DNA of 64,000 nt from Ignavibacteria bacterium (GCA_041649015.1 JBAZNU010000007.1:116065-180064); one strand, 5' to 3'; positions 34,229 to 44,549 are shown, counted from the stretch's first letter. Numbers and translations: made by a program. The notes: a model not told the origin generated them from the sequence alone.

Positions 34229-36592
34229 ATGACAAGAATTAACAAATATTTATATCTTTTTGCGATTATCGCAATATTTACAGCATTTAATATCAAATTA
34301 TATTCTCAGAACTTTGAAACAACTTATAAGATTGCAAACATCTCGGTTAGAGGAAACAATGTATACGATTCAAGAACGATAATTGCTTACTCAGGTCTTA
34401 AAGAAAATATGGAAATTGCAATCCCTTCTGATGAAACTCGTGAAGCAATTAGAAGATTGTGGAAACTCGGATTGTTTTCGAATGTTGCATTGAATGTAGA
34501 TAAAAAATTTGGTAGAGATGCCTATTTAGTCTTTGAGGTTGAAGAACTTCCACGAATAGAAAATATTGAAATAATTGGCAATGATCATTTTTCCGAATCT
34601 GAAGTAAAAGAAAAAATAGGTTTAAATGCAGGTGAAGTCGTGTCAGAGCAGAAATTAAAAGATGTTGAGTATAATTTAGGTCTAAATTATGCCGAAGATG
34701 GATTTGCATTGGCGGAAATAAAAATTGACAAGCTAATATCAGCTAACAATGAGGCAAGAATAAGAATTAAAATAAATGAGGGGAAAAAGCTTACAGTAAG
34801 GAAAATCGAATTTGAGGGTAATGTGGATGTTTCTGATGATGATTTGTATAAAGCTTTAGAAAACACATCTGAGAAAGTATGGTGGAAATTTTGGGAAGGT
34901 GCTGGATTTGACAAGGAAAAGTTGGAAGAAGATAAAAAATTAGTAGTTGAATACTACAAAGAACTTGGTTATAAAGATGCAGAAGTTGTAGACTCAGATT
35001 TTAAACTTTCACCCGATAAGGAAGATGTTTTTCTTATTATTAGAGTCAGGGAAGGAAGAAAATTTAAAATTAATAATATTACTATCGAGGGAAATAAAAT
35101 TTATACGGATGATGCCCTTCTTCTTAGACTGGATATGAAAAAAGGTGATGTTTATAATATGAAAAAGTTCTCTCAAAATCTTTATGGTAATGAAGCAGAA
35201 ACCGATGTGAGTTCATTATACCTTGATAATGGTTACCTCGGTTTTCAAGCTGACGTGAGCGATAAGACAGTGGGGCTTGATAGGGTTGACATAAACATTA
35301 AAATTACAGAAAATAATCAGTACAAACTTGGTCTTATAAGCTTTGAAGGTAATGACAAGACTAAGGACAAAGTACTTCGACGAGAACTATATACAATACC
35401 GGGCGAGTTTTTCAACAGGGGAAATGTTAAAAGAAGTATGCAGCAGCTTAATGCACTAAACTATTTCAACCCTGAAAAATTAAATCAGGATATTAGTCTT
35501 GCAAATGATTCAACAGTAAACATAAAATACATCGTTGCAGAAAGGTCATCTGATCAGTTTAACGCATCTATTGGATATAGCGGTTCATTTGGCATAACAG
35601 GCGCCTTAGGTCTGACTTTCAATAACTTTGATATAATGGAACCATTTTCGGGTGGAGGAGGTCAAGCACTTAACTTCTCATGGCAGTTCGGCGAAGCAGG
35701 GACTTATAGAACATTTTCGATTGGGCTTACAGAGCCGTGGTTTTTAAACACACCTACTTTACTCGGCTTCAATGTATTTGATTCCAGAACAAGATATACT
35801 TATGACGTACAAGAAACTGGTGGAATAGTTAATATTGGAAGAAGGTTTAAATGGCCTGATGACTTCTTCCGTGGTGACTGGGCAGTGAAATATCAGGAAA
35901 CGAACGTTCTTGACGGAGGGGGCTATTACCAGACGGGTCGCAGAAATCAGTTCAGTTTAAGACAAATTATTTCGAGATCTACAGTTTTTGATCCTGTATA
36001 TCCTTTAAACGGTACTAAGTTTTCAAACACAACAGAATTGTCAGGCGGACCATTTCTTCCGGGTAATACAGAATTCTTAAAAAATATTTTCACTGCAGAA
36101 ACTTATACTCCCTTAATAAGAAATACTAAGCTGGTTTTGTATTCTACATTTAATTTTTATTATGTTAATCCACTAAGCGATGACAAATACCTACCTCCAA
36201 CTGAATTGTTCTATATGGGGGGTAATGGTCTAGCTTATAACACGATACCTTTAAGAGGATACGAAGACAGAGCTGTCGGTCCGCGCAATTCTGTCGGTAA
36301 TTCAATCGGAGGAAAAGTTTCTCTTAAATACGGCGTAGAAATTCGATATCCGCTTTCATTAGATCCGTTCCCAATATTTGTTCTGGCATTTGCTGAAGCT
36401 GGTAATGTTTGGTCTGATTTTGCTAAAGTTGATCCGTTTGAATTAAAAAGATCTGTTGGCTTTGGTACAAGACTGATGCTTCCAGCAGTGGGATTGATAG
36501 GATTTGACTTCGGTTACGGATTCGATAGAAAATCAGTTGACGGAGAAAACCCAAGTCTTTTATTCCACTTCCAGTTCGGAAGAGGATTTTAG
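34229..36592 (+). CDS. bamA: Outer-membrane protein assembly factor BamA
   Basis: Central Omp85 protein that folds barrels into the outer membrane. Signal peptide ends KLYSQ (about residue 26). Five POTRA repeats are recognisable by their G(N/H) turns (ISVRGNNVYDSRTI, IEIIGNDHFSESEV, IEFEGNVDVSDDDL, ITIEGNKIYTDDAL, ISFEGNDKTKDKVL), then a barrel from about residue 430 with FGTRLMLPAVGLIGFDFGYGFD and a final strand ending QFGRGF. Length 787 is typical. Twelve bases after uppS; followed by two Skp-like chaperone genes, the common arrangement. Confidence 0.96.
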   Translation: MTRINKYLYLFAIIAIFTAFNIKLYSQNFETTYKIANISVRGNNVYDSRTIIAYSGLKENMEIAIPSDETREAIRRLWKLGLFSNVALNVDKKFGRDAYLVFEVEELPRIENIEIIGNDHFSESEVKEKIGLNAGEVVSEQKLKDVEYNLGLNYAEDGFALAEIKIDKLISANNEARIRIKINEGKKLTVRKIEFEGNVDVSDDDLYKALENTSEKVWWKFWEGAGFDKEKLEEDKKLVVEYYKELGYKDAEVVDSDFKLSPDKEDVFLIIRVREGRKFKINNITIEGNKIYTDDALLLRLDMKKGDVYNMKKFSQNLYGNEAETDVSSLYLDNGYLGFQADVSDKTVGLDRVDINIKITENNQYKLGLISFEGNDKTKDKVLRRELYTIPGEFFNRGNVKRSMQQLNALNYFNPEKLNQDISLANDSTVNIKYIVAERSSDQFNASIGYSGSFGITGALGLTFNNFDIMEPFSGGGGQALNFSWQFGEAGTYRTFSIGLTEPWFLNTPTLLGFNVFDSRTRYTYDVQETGGIVNIGRRFKWPDDFFRGDWAVKYQETNVLDGGGYYQTGRRNQFSLRQIISRSTVFDPVYPLNGTKFSNTTELSGGPFLPGNTEFLKNIFTAETYTPLIRNTKLVLYSTFNFYYVNPLSDDKYLPPTELFYMGGNGLAYNTIPLRGYEDRAVGPRNSVGNSIGGKVSLKYGVEIRYPLSLDPFPIFVLAFAEAGNVWSDFAKVDPFELKRSVGFGTRLMLPAVGLIGFDFGYGFDRKSVDGENPSLLFHFQFGRGF

Positions 36593-36647
36593 TTATAAAG
36601 AGTTTTAAATTTTTATTAATAAATTAAATTATCCAAGGAGAAATTTT

Positions 36648-37211
36648 TTGAAAAAGAATCATTTAAAGTTAGCAGCTTTATTATTCGTGTTTATTACTTT
36701 TACGGGTGTTGCCATCGCTCAGAATATAAAAGTCGGTTATGTAGATAGTGAAGTGATATTAAAACAGCTTCCAGAATCGCAAAAAGTACTTGCAGAACTT
36801 GAAAGCCTTAAAAAACTATACATTGATACAGTTCAGGCTAAGGAAAAAGATCTCAAGACGAATGCAGAATCTTTTAAGACAAGATATGAAGAAGCTCAGA
36901 AATCAGTTGAATCAGGACAGGTAAAGTCTGAAGCAGATCTTAAAAAACTAAATGAAGAAATGCAAGGACTTCAAAAGAGTCTACAGGATGAGGATGAGGC
37001 ATTAACGATTTATAAACAAAAAGTTCAGGAAGAGCTTTTGCAAAAGCAGAACGAGATGTTCAAACCGATTAAGGAAAAGATAACCAAAGCAATTGAAAAT
37101 GTAGCAAAAGAATTGAAAATCAATTTCGTATTTGATAAGGCTGATGGTACCCTGATATACGGTGATAAAGAATATGATATAACATTCAAGGTCCTTGATA
37201 AATTAAAGTAA
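36648..37211 (+). CDS. OmpH/Skp family periplasmic chaperone (first copy)
   Basis: Binds unfolded outer-membrane proteins on their way to BamA. The start is TTG at 36648, supported by AAGGAG at 36636-36641 and by a complete signal peptide (ending GVAIAQ). The mature protein begins NIKVGYVDSEVIL and continues as a long charged coiled coil (about 50-140), the tentacles of Skp, closing with INFVFDKADG..IYGDKEYDIT. 187 residues. Paralogous to the next gene. Confidence 0.9.
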   Translation: MKKNHLKLAALLFVFITFTGVAIAQNIKVGYVDSEVILKQLPESQKVLAELESLKKLYIDTVQAKEKDLKTNAESFKTRYEEAQKSVESGQVKSEADLKKLNEEMQGLQKSLQDEDEALTIYKQKVQEELLQKQNEMFKPIKEKITKAIENVAKELKINFVFDKADGTLIYGDKEYDITFKVLDKLK

Positions 37212-37222
37212 TTTTAAATATT

Positions 37223-37774
37223 ATGTTCCTTAAATTGAAATTAATTAATATCAGAACCGCTTTAGTTTTTATTTTATTCGTCCTTCTTGTTAGTACGGGC
37301 ATGTCTTATTCTCAGACAAAAGTCGGATATATTGACTCGAAAAAGATTATAGATAACATGCAGGAAGCAAAAGATGCAAAGCTAAAGCTCGATAACCTTG
37401 TTCAGGAATGGCAGAAACAGCTGAATGATCTAAATGATAGTCTCAAAAACACAAAAGATGAATTTGAAAAGAAAAAGTTAATACTCTCGGAACAGTTGAA
37501 ACAGCAGTATGAGAAAACAATAAAAGATCTTGAAACTAATGCATCGAATTTTAAAGTGCAGAAGTTTGGTGAAGGAGGGGAGTATTTTCAAAAGCAGATA
37601 GAGTTCATGAAGCCAGTTCAGGATAGAATATTTAAAGCTATTGAAACGGTTGCAAAGAAAGAGGATTTCGATTATGTTTTTGACAGGAACAGCGATTTGT
37701 TGTTATTATACGTCAATGAAAAATATGATGTGACAGTCAAAGTTCAAAGAATTGTTGAAGGTAAAGACCAGTGA
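37223..37774 (+). CDS. OmpH/Skp family periplasmic chaperone (second copy)
   Basis: 183 residues: signal peptide (ending GMSYSQ), TKVGYIDSKKII at the mature start, a central coiled coil (about 45-125) and FDYVFDRNSDLLLLYVNEKYDVT near the end. It follows the first copy by 11 bases and overlaps the lpxD start by 4 bases. Two adjacent Skp-type genes after bamA suggest an old tandem duplication; their sequences have diverged considerably, so different clients are possible. Confidence 0.9.
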   Translation: MFLKLKLINIRTALVFILFVLLVSTGMSYSQTKVGYIDSKKIIDNMQEAKDAKLKLDNLVQEWQKQLNDLNDSLKNTKDEFEKKKLILSEQLKQQYEKTIKDLETNASNFKVQKFGEGGEYFQKQIEFMKPVQDRIFKAIETVAKKEDFDYVFDRNSDLLLLYVNEKYDVTVKVQRIVEGKDQ

Positions 37775-38787
37775 AGTTATCTGAAATTGCAAATATAATT
37801 GGCGCAGATTTAACAGGAAATCCTGAACTTGAGATACGAGGACCCGGTAAGATTGAAACATCAAGTATTGATCAAATAACTTTTATCTCAAATCCTTTGT
37901 ATAAGAGACATTACAAAACAACAAAAGCTGGTGCTATTATTGTATCAAAGGATTTTGTATTTCCAACAAACAGGGATGATATATCTATACTTAAAGTTAA
38001 AGATCCGTACTTCGCTTTCGTAAAACTGTTAGAATTATTTGAAGTTAAGAGAATTAAAAACGTTGGGATCTCTTCGAGTAGTGTAATTGCAGAAGGAGTC
38101 GTTGTTGGTAAAGATGTTTACATAGATGATTTCGTTAAGATTGGTGTAAATACTGTAATAGGGGAAAATACCGAAATACATTCTAATGTTTCAATCGGAT
38201 TTGATGTTGTAATTGGAAATAATTGTGTAATAGAAAGTAACGTTTCTATTTATAACGGTAGTATATTAGGAAACAATGTAACAGTTCATTCTGGAACAGT
38301 TGTAGGAAGCGACGGATTTGGATTTGCGAAAGATGATAAAGGAACGTTTAAGAAAATATTGCAAAGCGGTATCGTAAAAATTGAAGATGAAGTTGAAATA
38401 GGAAGCAACTGCACTATTGACAGAGCTACAATCGGCGAAACGATTCTACGCAGAGGTGTTAAGCTTGATAACCAAATACAGATTGCTCATAATGTTGAAA
38501 TTGACGAAGATACTGTTATTGCAGCGCAGGTTGGTATAGCAGGTTCAACCAAGATAGGGAAAAGATGCATGATAGGAGGTCAGGCCGGAATTGTCGGACA
38601 CTTGACAATTTGTGATGATGTAATAATCGGTGCCTCAGTTGGTGTAGCCAAATCTATTACACAACCGGGTGTTTATACAGGATACAGAAGTAAGCCAATG
38701 AGGGAAGCATTAAAAGATGAAGTAAACATTAAAGAAATACCAAAATTAAAAGAGCGAATCAAAAAATTAGAAGATAAGAATAAATAG
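37771..38787 (+). CDS. lpxD: UDP-3-O-acylglucosamine N-acyltransferase LpxD
   Basis: Adds the second acyl chain in lipid A synthesis. The start is GTG at 37771, overlapping the skp stop (GTGA). N-terminal uridine-binding domain MKLSEIANIIGADLTG...ITFISNPLYKRHYKTTKAGAIIV, then a left-handed beta helix of hexapeptide repeats (about 100-290), with the catalytic histidine in IQIAHNVEID, and a C-terminal helical end. 338 residues, as usual. Confidence 0.96.
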   Translation: MKLSEIANIIGADLTGNPELEIRGPGKIETSSIDQITFISNPLYKRHYKTTKAGAIIVSKDFVFPTNRDDISILKVKDPYFAFVKLLELFEVKRIKNVGISSSSVIAEGVVVGKDVYIDDFVKIGVNTVIGENTEIHSNVSIGFDVVIGNNCVIESNVSIYNGSILGNNVTVHSGTVVGSDGFGFAKDDKGTFKKILQSGIVKIEDEVEIGSNCTIDRATIGETILRRGVKLDNQIQIAHNVEIDEDTVIAAQVGIAGSTKIGKRCMIGGQAGIVGHLTICDDVIIGASVGVAKSITQPGVYTGYRSKPMREALKDEVNIKEIPKLKERIKKLEDKNK

Positions 38788-38789
38788 AA

Positions 38790-40214
38790 ATGCTGATAAA
38801 ACAAAGAACTATTCAAAATAGTGCATCCTTATCCGGAGTTGGTCTGCATACCGGCAATAAATCAAAGATGACATTTAAACCGGCTCCTGAAAATTACGGA
38901 ATAAAGTTTAAGAGAATTGATCTCGAAAATTCACCGGAGATTCCTGCAGACATAGATCATGTTATTGATATTTCAAGAGGCACAACGATTGCTAAAGAAG
39001 GGGTAGAAATTCATACTGTGGAACATGTTCTCTCCGCAATTATGGGATGCGAGATTGATAATATTATCGTTGAACTTGATACTAATGAACCTCCGGTTAT
39101 GGATGGAAGTGCAAAAGATTACGTTAAAACACTTCATAATGCAGGAATAATAGAGCAGGATGCCGACAGGGATTATCTTGTAATTGAGGATACAGTTCAT
39201 TACCATACAGATGATGGTTTTGTTGATATTGTTGCTTTGCCTCTTAAAAACGACTTCAGAATTACTGTAATGATTGATTTCTTGAATCCCGCACTTGGTT
39301 CTCAACATTCAGGATTGTTTAATCTGAAAGAAGAATTCGAGAAAGAATTTGCACCTGCGAGAACATTCTGTTTTCTTAAAGAAATTGAAATGCTTGTTGA
39401 CAATAATCTTATAAAAGGCGGATCGATTGATAATGCAGTCGTAATTGTTGACAAAGAATTTACGGATGATGAATTTGTAAAGATCAAGAAGAAACTCAAT
39501 CTTGATCCTAAAATAACCATAGGTAAATCTGGGATATTAAATGATACCCATTTAAGGTTCAAGAATGAACCCGCAAGGCACAAGATACTTGACATGATAG
39601 GCGATCTTGCATTAATCGGTGCTCCGATTAAGGGACAAATATTAGCTGCACGTCCCGGTCATAAAGCTAACGTGGAGTTTACAAAAATGCTTCGTAAATT
39701 ATATTTACAGAACAAAAGGGTGAAGAAATTTCAAATGCTAAAGTCTTCGAATGGTGTGCTTGATATTGAAGCAATTATGAAAATACTTCCTCATAGATAT
39801 CCTTTTCTTCTTATTGACAGAATTCTTGATTTAGATGCAGAGAATAATAAAATTGTCGGGTTAAAGAATGTTACTTTTAACGAACCTTTTTTTGCTGGAC
39901 ATTTTCCTGTTAAACCGATTATGCCAGGAGTGCTTATTGTAGAAGCAATGGCACAGTGCGGAGGTGTATTGCTAATGCATACTATGGATGATATTGATGG
40001 TAAACTCGCATTTTTTACATCAATGGATAATGTGAAATTTAAGAAGCAGGTTATTCCTGGTGATCAACTTATCTTTGAGATGGAAATCCTATCATACAGA
40101 AGAGGATTTTGTAAATTAAAGGGAAAAGCCTTCAAAAGTTTTGTGGGAGGAGAACTTGCCGCTGAGGGTGAGTTTTCTGTAGCTCTGGTTGATAAACCAA
40201 AAATTGAAAATTAG
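38790..40214 (+). CDS. LpxC-FabZ fusion: lipid A deacetylase and hydroxyacyl-ACP dehydratase
   Basis: One protein with two activities. Residues 1 to about 310 are LpxC, the zinc deacetylase that commits to lipid A: GVGLHTGNKSKMTFKPAP, HTVEHVLSAIMG near residue 75 and RHKILDMIGDLALIG near 263 with the zinc H and D. Residues about 325-474 are FabZ, a hot-dog dehydratase: ILPHRYPFLLIDRILD, FFAGHFPVKPIMPG with catalytic H near 371 and VEAMAQCGG with E. The fusion is typical of Bacteroidota and relatives and ties lipid A to fatty acid supply. lpxA, often next, is absent; a terminator follows. Confidence 0.97.
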   Translation: MLIKQRTIQNSASLSGVGLHTGNKSKMTFKPAPENYGIKFKRIDLENSPEIPADIDHVIDISRGTTIAKEGVEIHTVEHVLSAIMGCEIDNIIVELDTNEPPVMDGSAKDYVKTLHNAGIIEQDADRDYLVIEDTVHYHTDDGFVDIVALPLKNDFRITVMIDFLNPALGSQHSGLFNLKEEFEKEFAPARTFCFLKEIEMLVDNNLIKGGSIDNAVVIVDKEFTDDEFVKIKKKLNLDPKITIGKSGILNDTHLRFKNEPARHKILDMIGDLALIGAPIKGQILAARPGHKANVEFTKMLRKLYLQNKRVKKFQMLKSSNGVLDIEAIMKILPHRYPFLLIDRILDLDAENNKIVGLKNVTFNEPFFAGHFPVKPIMPGVLIVEAMAQCGGVLLMHTMDDIDGKLAFFTSMDNVKFKKQVIPGDQLIFEMEILSYRRGFCKLKGKAFKSFVGGELAAEGEFSVALVDKPKIEN

Positions 40215-40225
40215 AAAATATTAAT

Positions 40226-40262
40226 ATACTAAAATGAGAATCAATGATTCTCATTTTAGTAT
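40226..40262. terminator. Bidirectional terminator between lpxC/fabZ and pgk
   Basis: A perfect 17-bp stem (ATACTAAAATGAGAATC and its complement) with a 3-base loop AAT. Both ends are A/T-rich. It lies between two converging genes. Confidence 0.8.
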
Positions 40263-40281
40263 TAAATTAATTTGTATGTAT

Positions 40282-41499
40282 TTAAATATCACTAAGAGCT
40301 TCAACTCCCGGTAGTTTCTTACCTTCAAGGAATTCCAGCGAAGCTCCGCCGCCCGTTGAAACGTGAGATACTTCTTTTTCAAGACCTGCTTTAGCTATTG
40401 CAGCAGCAGAATCACCTCCTCCGATAATTGTTACAGCACCATTCTTTGTCGCTTCAGCTAGAGCATTTGCTACTTCAAATGTACCATTAGCGAACTTATC
40501 CATTTCAAAGACACCCATTGGTCCGTTCCAGACTATAGTTTTTGAGTTTAATATAGCTTCCTTATATTTATCTATGGTTTCCGGTCCGATGTCCATTCCC
40601 ATCCATTCTTTATTATCGTCAGAGAATTTATCGAATGCAACAATTTTTGTTTTTGCTGAGTTATCGAATTTATCAGCAATTACTATGTCAGATGGGAGAA
40701 GAAATTCTTTACCCGATGTCTTTACTTTTTCAAGTACTTCTTTGGCAAGCTCTACTTTATCTTCTTCGAGGATAGATTTCCCGATTTCAAGTCCCATGGC
40801 TTTGTAGAATGTGAACATCATACCTCCGCCTATGAGTATCTTGTCTGCAATCTTTAATAGATTATCAAGTACATCAATCTTACCGGATATCTTTGAACCC
40901 CCAAGAATAGCACAGAGTGGGCGTTTAGGATTATCAATTGCTGATGCCAGATATTTTAGTTCTTTTTCCATAAGATATCCTGCTGCACATTGTTTAATAA
41001 AGTGTGTAATCCCTTCTGTAGAGGCATGTGCACGGTGAGCGGTCCCAAAAGCATCGTTGACATATATGTCACCAAAAGACGCAAGTTTTTCTGCAAATTC
41101 AGGGACGTTCTTTTCTTCATCCTTATAGAAACGAAGGTTCTCAATCAAAAGTATATCGCCTTCTTTCATATTATCTATTACTATCTTGTTATCAGGTCCT
41201 ATACAATCATCTGAAAATAAAACTGGTTTGCCAAGTACTGATGCAAAGAATTCTGCAACTACGTTTAGTGAGTACTTAGGATTCTTTTCACCTTTTGGTC
41301 TTCCGAGGTGGCTCATAAGAATGCATTTACCTCCGTTTTTAGTAATCGCATTTATTGTTGCCAAACTTTCATTAATTCTTTTTGGGTCGGTTATTTTTCT
41401 GCTTTCATCAAGAGGAACGTTGAAATCTACGCGTACGAGAACTTTTTTCCCTTTGATCAGATTCCTTTCTATTAAGTTATCTAAAGTTAATTTAGCCAT
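40282..41499 (-). CDS. pgk: Phosphoglycerate kinase
   Basis: Glycolytic enzyme making ATP from 1,3-bisphosphoglycerate. KVLVRVDFNVPLDE near the start, LMSHLGRPKG, DAFGTAHRAHAS, AILGGSKISGKIDVLDNLL, and C-terminal GGGDSAAAIAKAG and HVSTGGGASLEFLEGKKLPGV are all standard. Length 405 is normal. Transcribed alone; ends convergent with the envelope operon. Confidence 0.97.
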   Translation of the reverse strand: MAKLTLDNLIERNLIKGKKVLVRVDFNVPLDESRKITDPKRINESLATINAITKNGGKCILMSHLGRPKGEKNPKYSLNVVAEFFASVLGKPVLFSDDCIGPDNKIVIDNMKEGDILLIENLRFYKDEEKNVPEFAEKLASFGDIYVNDAFGTAHRAHASTEGITHFIKQCAAGYLMEKELKYLASAIDNPKRPLCAILGGSKISGKIDVLDNLLKIADKILIGGGMMFTFYKAMGLEIGKSILEEDKVELAKEVLEKVKTSGKEFLLPSDIVIADKFDNSAKTKIVAFDKFSDDNKEWMGMDIGPETIDKYKEAILNSKTIVWNGPMGVFEMDKFANGTFEVANALAEATKNGAVTIIGGGDSAAAIAKAGLEKEVSHVSTGGGASLEFLEGKKLPGVEALSDI

Positions 41500-41582
41500 A
41501 CAGTGTTATTTTGGTTTTATAAATGTTGAAATATTATTTATAAATGGTAAAAGAATAAAGGCAAAAAATATTTACTATAAAC

Positions 41583-41614
41583 AAAAAAGGCACCAAATTG
41601 ATTTGGTGCCTTTT
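41583..41614 (-). terminator. Terminator of the lysyl-endopeptidase-like gene
   Basis: GGCACCAAAT pairs with ATTTGGTGCC around TG. Six A bases on its left read as a T run on the minus strand. It starts 17 bases past the stop codon. Confidence 0.9.
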
Positions 41615-41630
41615 ATTCATTATTATAATC

Positions 41631-44549
41631 TTATTTTACAAGCAACATACGCTTCGTGTCTCTAAATGATTCTGACTCGAGGCGATAGAAGTAAACGCCA
41701 CTAGCAAATTCATTTCCGTTAAAATCAACGGAATAGAAACCTGCAGACTTGATTTCATTCACGAGTGTTTTTACTTCTCTACCCAGAACATCGTATATTT
41801 TTAGAGAAACTAATCCTTGTTTGGGGATTGCAAAGTTAATTTTAGTAACAGGATTGAACGGATTGGGATAGTTTTGTGATAATGTGTAAATTATCGGTAA
41901 TCCATTCTGATTATTGTTTATAATACCAACTAGTGGTGTCATTACTAAACATAAATTTGGTCTTGTTGATGCAGTGGAAGTTGCAGTCAAACTGCATCCT
42001 GTTCCATCATCAATATGGTTGTGTACTACAGTTCCCGTTTGCGATGAACCCTTTACCGTAGTATTTGAGGACCATGTTGTGTTATCAAAGCAAACTTCAA
42101 TGAGTAGGTTACTGGTTCCGTTGAAATGAAACGGTATCTGCAGTTCTATGTATTGCAGACCTGTTCCTGACGGGATATAAGATGCAGAGGAATATACTTC
42201 TGTCCAGCCAGTATTAGTCCAAGATGAGATTGTTGAAGAAGTAATCATCTGCATTTTAATTGAGAAATTACTCATCGAAGGAGATCCTACAGTTAAAACA
42301 TCAAAACCAATTTTTGATATCTGCCCCGCAATACCTCCGCCAGCGATAATTTCTGACGCTTTATAAAGCATTTGTGTTCTTGAATCTTCATATAAAGTAT
42401 AGAAAGGATAACTTGTTGATGTAGTACCTGTTCCGATGCAAGAAGTTGCAATAGGAAGTCTCTTAAATGTTATATTATTTGTTTGTGTAGATGCCAGAGA
42501 ATCAGTACTTGTATAAGCATAAACTCTCCATTGTCCGACAGTTGAATCTCCCATAGCTACTCCGATTCCTGAGAGAAGGGAATCCATACTGCCTATAGTT
42601 GTTGAAAGTACACTATCATACCCGCTATTATCAGATGTAAAGCGGAATTTAATGTTTGAAGGAGAACTAAAGTTTGGTGATGCATAGAACCATTTATATG
42701 TTGTTCCTGCTCCAGATCTATTCCAGTTTATCTTTAGCGGAGCTGAGCTGCCAGACTGTGTTTCTATTCTTGCATTATTTATAGGACTAACGAGCGAGAA
42801 TGCTGTTAGTGATGGCATAGTTCGCGTGAAAGTAATAGTTCTCGGACCGTTTGATGCTTTAAGAGAATCATTTGCAGGAGGATTATTCCTGAAAGCCCAT
42901 ACATCCCAAGAACCACTTATAGAACCACCCTGAGCAACTCCCAGGCTTGCCAAGTATGTATCAAGCTGGCCGAGTGAAACATCGAAAGGTTTTGTCGGAA
43001 CAGCAATAGATAGCAATCTAACGGGTAAAGATGTTCCAAAGATCCATTTGTATGATGCTGCTGCCGTAGATGTATCCCAATTAAAAGTGTAAACGGTACT
43101 TGAACCGGGTATCGTTGTTACATTAACACCAGCATTAGGAGACTGTAAAGCAAATGTATTTAGAGGTCCTGAGTTCGGGTCGAAACCATCTACAAACATT
43201 ACGCCTGTGTTTGCTGAATCAAGCCAGTCTTTAAGCCTTGTTGCAGGTGTCGTACCGTAGTTCCAGGAACGGTCAAATTTACCATAGTAATCTGTTTTGT
43301 CTGCAGCTGTACATGATGAGTACCCACCATGAAGCTGACCGACGACGCGTTTATTCTGGTCGTAAATTGGAGATCCGGATGAACCGCCTTCAGTAATTGC
43401 AATTTGTCCTGAACCCGGCATAGTCGTCCAAGAAACATGCCAGTGTGAACTGTCACCCGGGACTGTAGTTCCTAAATATGTTCTTGGAGTATAAGGTAAC
43501 ATAGCATAAGATATTTTCTTTACGTCACCTGCAGGGTGATGGATTCCGACGCCTCCGGTAGCGGGTACATTTGAACGACTCCAGCCATTGTAATAAACAT
43601 TGTAACTTACAGGGGGTTTACTTGAAAGTTTAAGTAAAGCAAAATCTGAATGTGAGTTATTAGCGAGCAGAGTCGACCCATTTATTGAGAAAGTTGTTGG
43701 ACCATCACCTCCGGGATTAGGACAAGTAGGAGCTTCATATTTGAATATGAAGACCCAGTTAGCAACATTTTGTCCTGAAATACAATGATTTGCTGTTAAG
43801 AAAAAGGGTGTTCCGTCAAATCTTGTATTATTGACCAAAGAACCAGTGCACCATCTTGAACCGCTGCCGTTAATAATCAAAGCAACCGCACGAATTTGTT
43901 CTCTGTAAGAGTCTCCGTCCGGACAGAATACATTTCGGTTGCAGGAACCTGAACCGCCGTAATCTTTAATCTGCATATAATTGAAAACATTTTTATATGC
44001 GTGAATAACAGATGATAAGTTTATTTCCGGGTCTCTCAAACCAAGGGGGGCATTATACTCGAGTATTATTTCTTCACCTATGCAAGGAGTTGTTGAAAAA
44101 ATATTCGAGGGTTGGTTGTTAATTTCTGTATAAGCACCGAACACTTGGCTTTTATCCTTGCTGTAGATAAAGAAGGTAGAGCCTTTAGGCAAATTGAATT
44201 TATCGAAAATAAGGTTTATAGAAACAGCTTTCGGAGATCTAATCGCTAATCTCCAGACCTTGGTTCCATTAGGTAGAATATCTATTGTACCAGAATTTGC
44301 ATAACCAAAGTTTACGTCAAAATTCTTCCCGAATCTTGGCGGTATATCTTTAAATTGTGATTCGAATGCGTCTTCTCTTAGCATTTTTTCAACATCAAAA
44401 TCAGGCATGGTAAATGTTTCTATGTTAGCTTTCAATTGATAAGAGTTGCTGAGAGGTTTTCCTTCGACACTTATTTGAGCATTTGAAAAATTACTGATGC
44501 CGAATGCAAAAATTAATGTCAAAGAAACGAGTATTAGTTTCAATCTCAT
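41631..44549 (-). CDS. Secreted trypsin-like serine protease (lysyl endopeptidase type) with T9SS tail
   Basis: Start chosen at ATG 44549, whose product opens with a good signal peptide (MRLKLILVSLTL...SNFSNAQ); an ATG at 44648 would put 33 odd hydrophobic residues before it. After a propeptide (about 26-200) comes a chymotrypsin-fold domain with triad near H254 (FLTANHC), D302 (HSDFALLKL) and S391 (GGSSGSPIYD), the layout of lysyl endopeptidases. Two related beta domains of about 110 residues follow, then the shared module of about 150 residues (42447-41940 in DNA) and the T9SS type A sorting domain (NYPNPFNP, IYDVLGREV, ASGVYFYRL, KRMLLVK). Secreted to the cell surface or medium; protein degradation is the likely role. 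Confidence 0.9.
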   Translation of the reverse strand: MRLKLILVSLTLIFAFGISNFSNAQISVEGKPLSNSYQLKANIETFTMPDFDVEKMLREDAFESQFKDIPPRFGKNFDVNFGYANSGTIDILPNGTKVWRLAIRSPKAVSINLIFDKFNLPKGSTFFIYSKDKSQVFGAYTEINNQPSNIFSTTPCIGEEIILEYNAPLGLRDPEINLSSVIHAYKNVFNYMQIKDYGGSGSCNRNVFCPDGDSYREQIRAVALIINGSGSRWCTGSLVNNTRFDGTPFFLTANHCISGQNVANWVFIFKYEAPTCPNPGGDGPTTFSINGSTLLANNSHSDFALLKLSSKPPVSYNVYYNGWSRSNVPATGGVGIHHPAGDVKKISYAMLPYTPRTYLGTTVPGDSSHWHVSWTTMPGSGQIAITEGGSSGSPIYDQNKRVVGQLHGGYSSCTAADKTDYYGKFDRSWNYGTTPATRLKDWLDSANTGVMFVDGFDPNSGPLNTFALQSPNAGVNVTTIPGSSTVYTFNWDTSTAAASYKWIFGTSLPVRLLSIAVPTKPFDVSLGQLDTYLASLGVAQGGSISGSWDVWAFRNNPPANDSLKASNGPRTITFTRTMPSLTAFSLVSPINNARIETQSGSSAPLKINWNRSGAGTTYKWFYASPNFSSPSNIKFRFTSDNSGYDSVLSTTIGSMDSLLSGIGVAMGDSTVGQWRVYAYTSTDSLASTQTNNITFKRLPIATSCIGTGTTSTSYPFYTLYEDSRTQMLYKASEIIAGGGIAGQISKIGFDVLTVGSPSMSNFSIKMQMITSSTISSWTNTGWTEVYSSASYIPSGTGLQYIELQIPFHFNGTSNLLIEVCFDNTTWSSNTTVKGSSQTGTVVHNHIDDGTGCSLTATSTASTRPNLCLVMTPLVGIINNNQNGLPIIYTLSQNYPNPFNPVTKINFAIPKQGLVSLKIYDVLGREVKTLVNEIKSAGFYSVDFNGNEFASGVYFYRLESESFRDTKRMLLVK

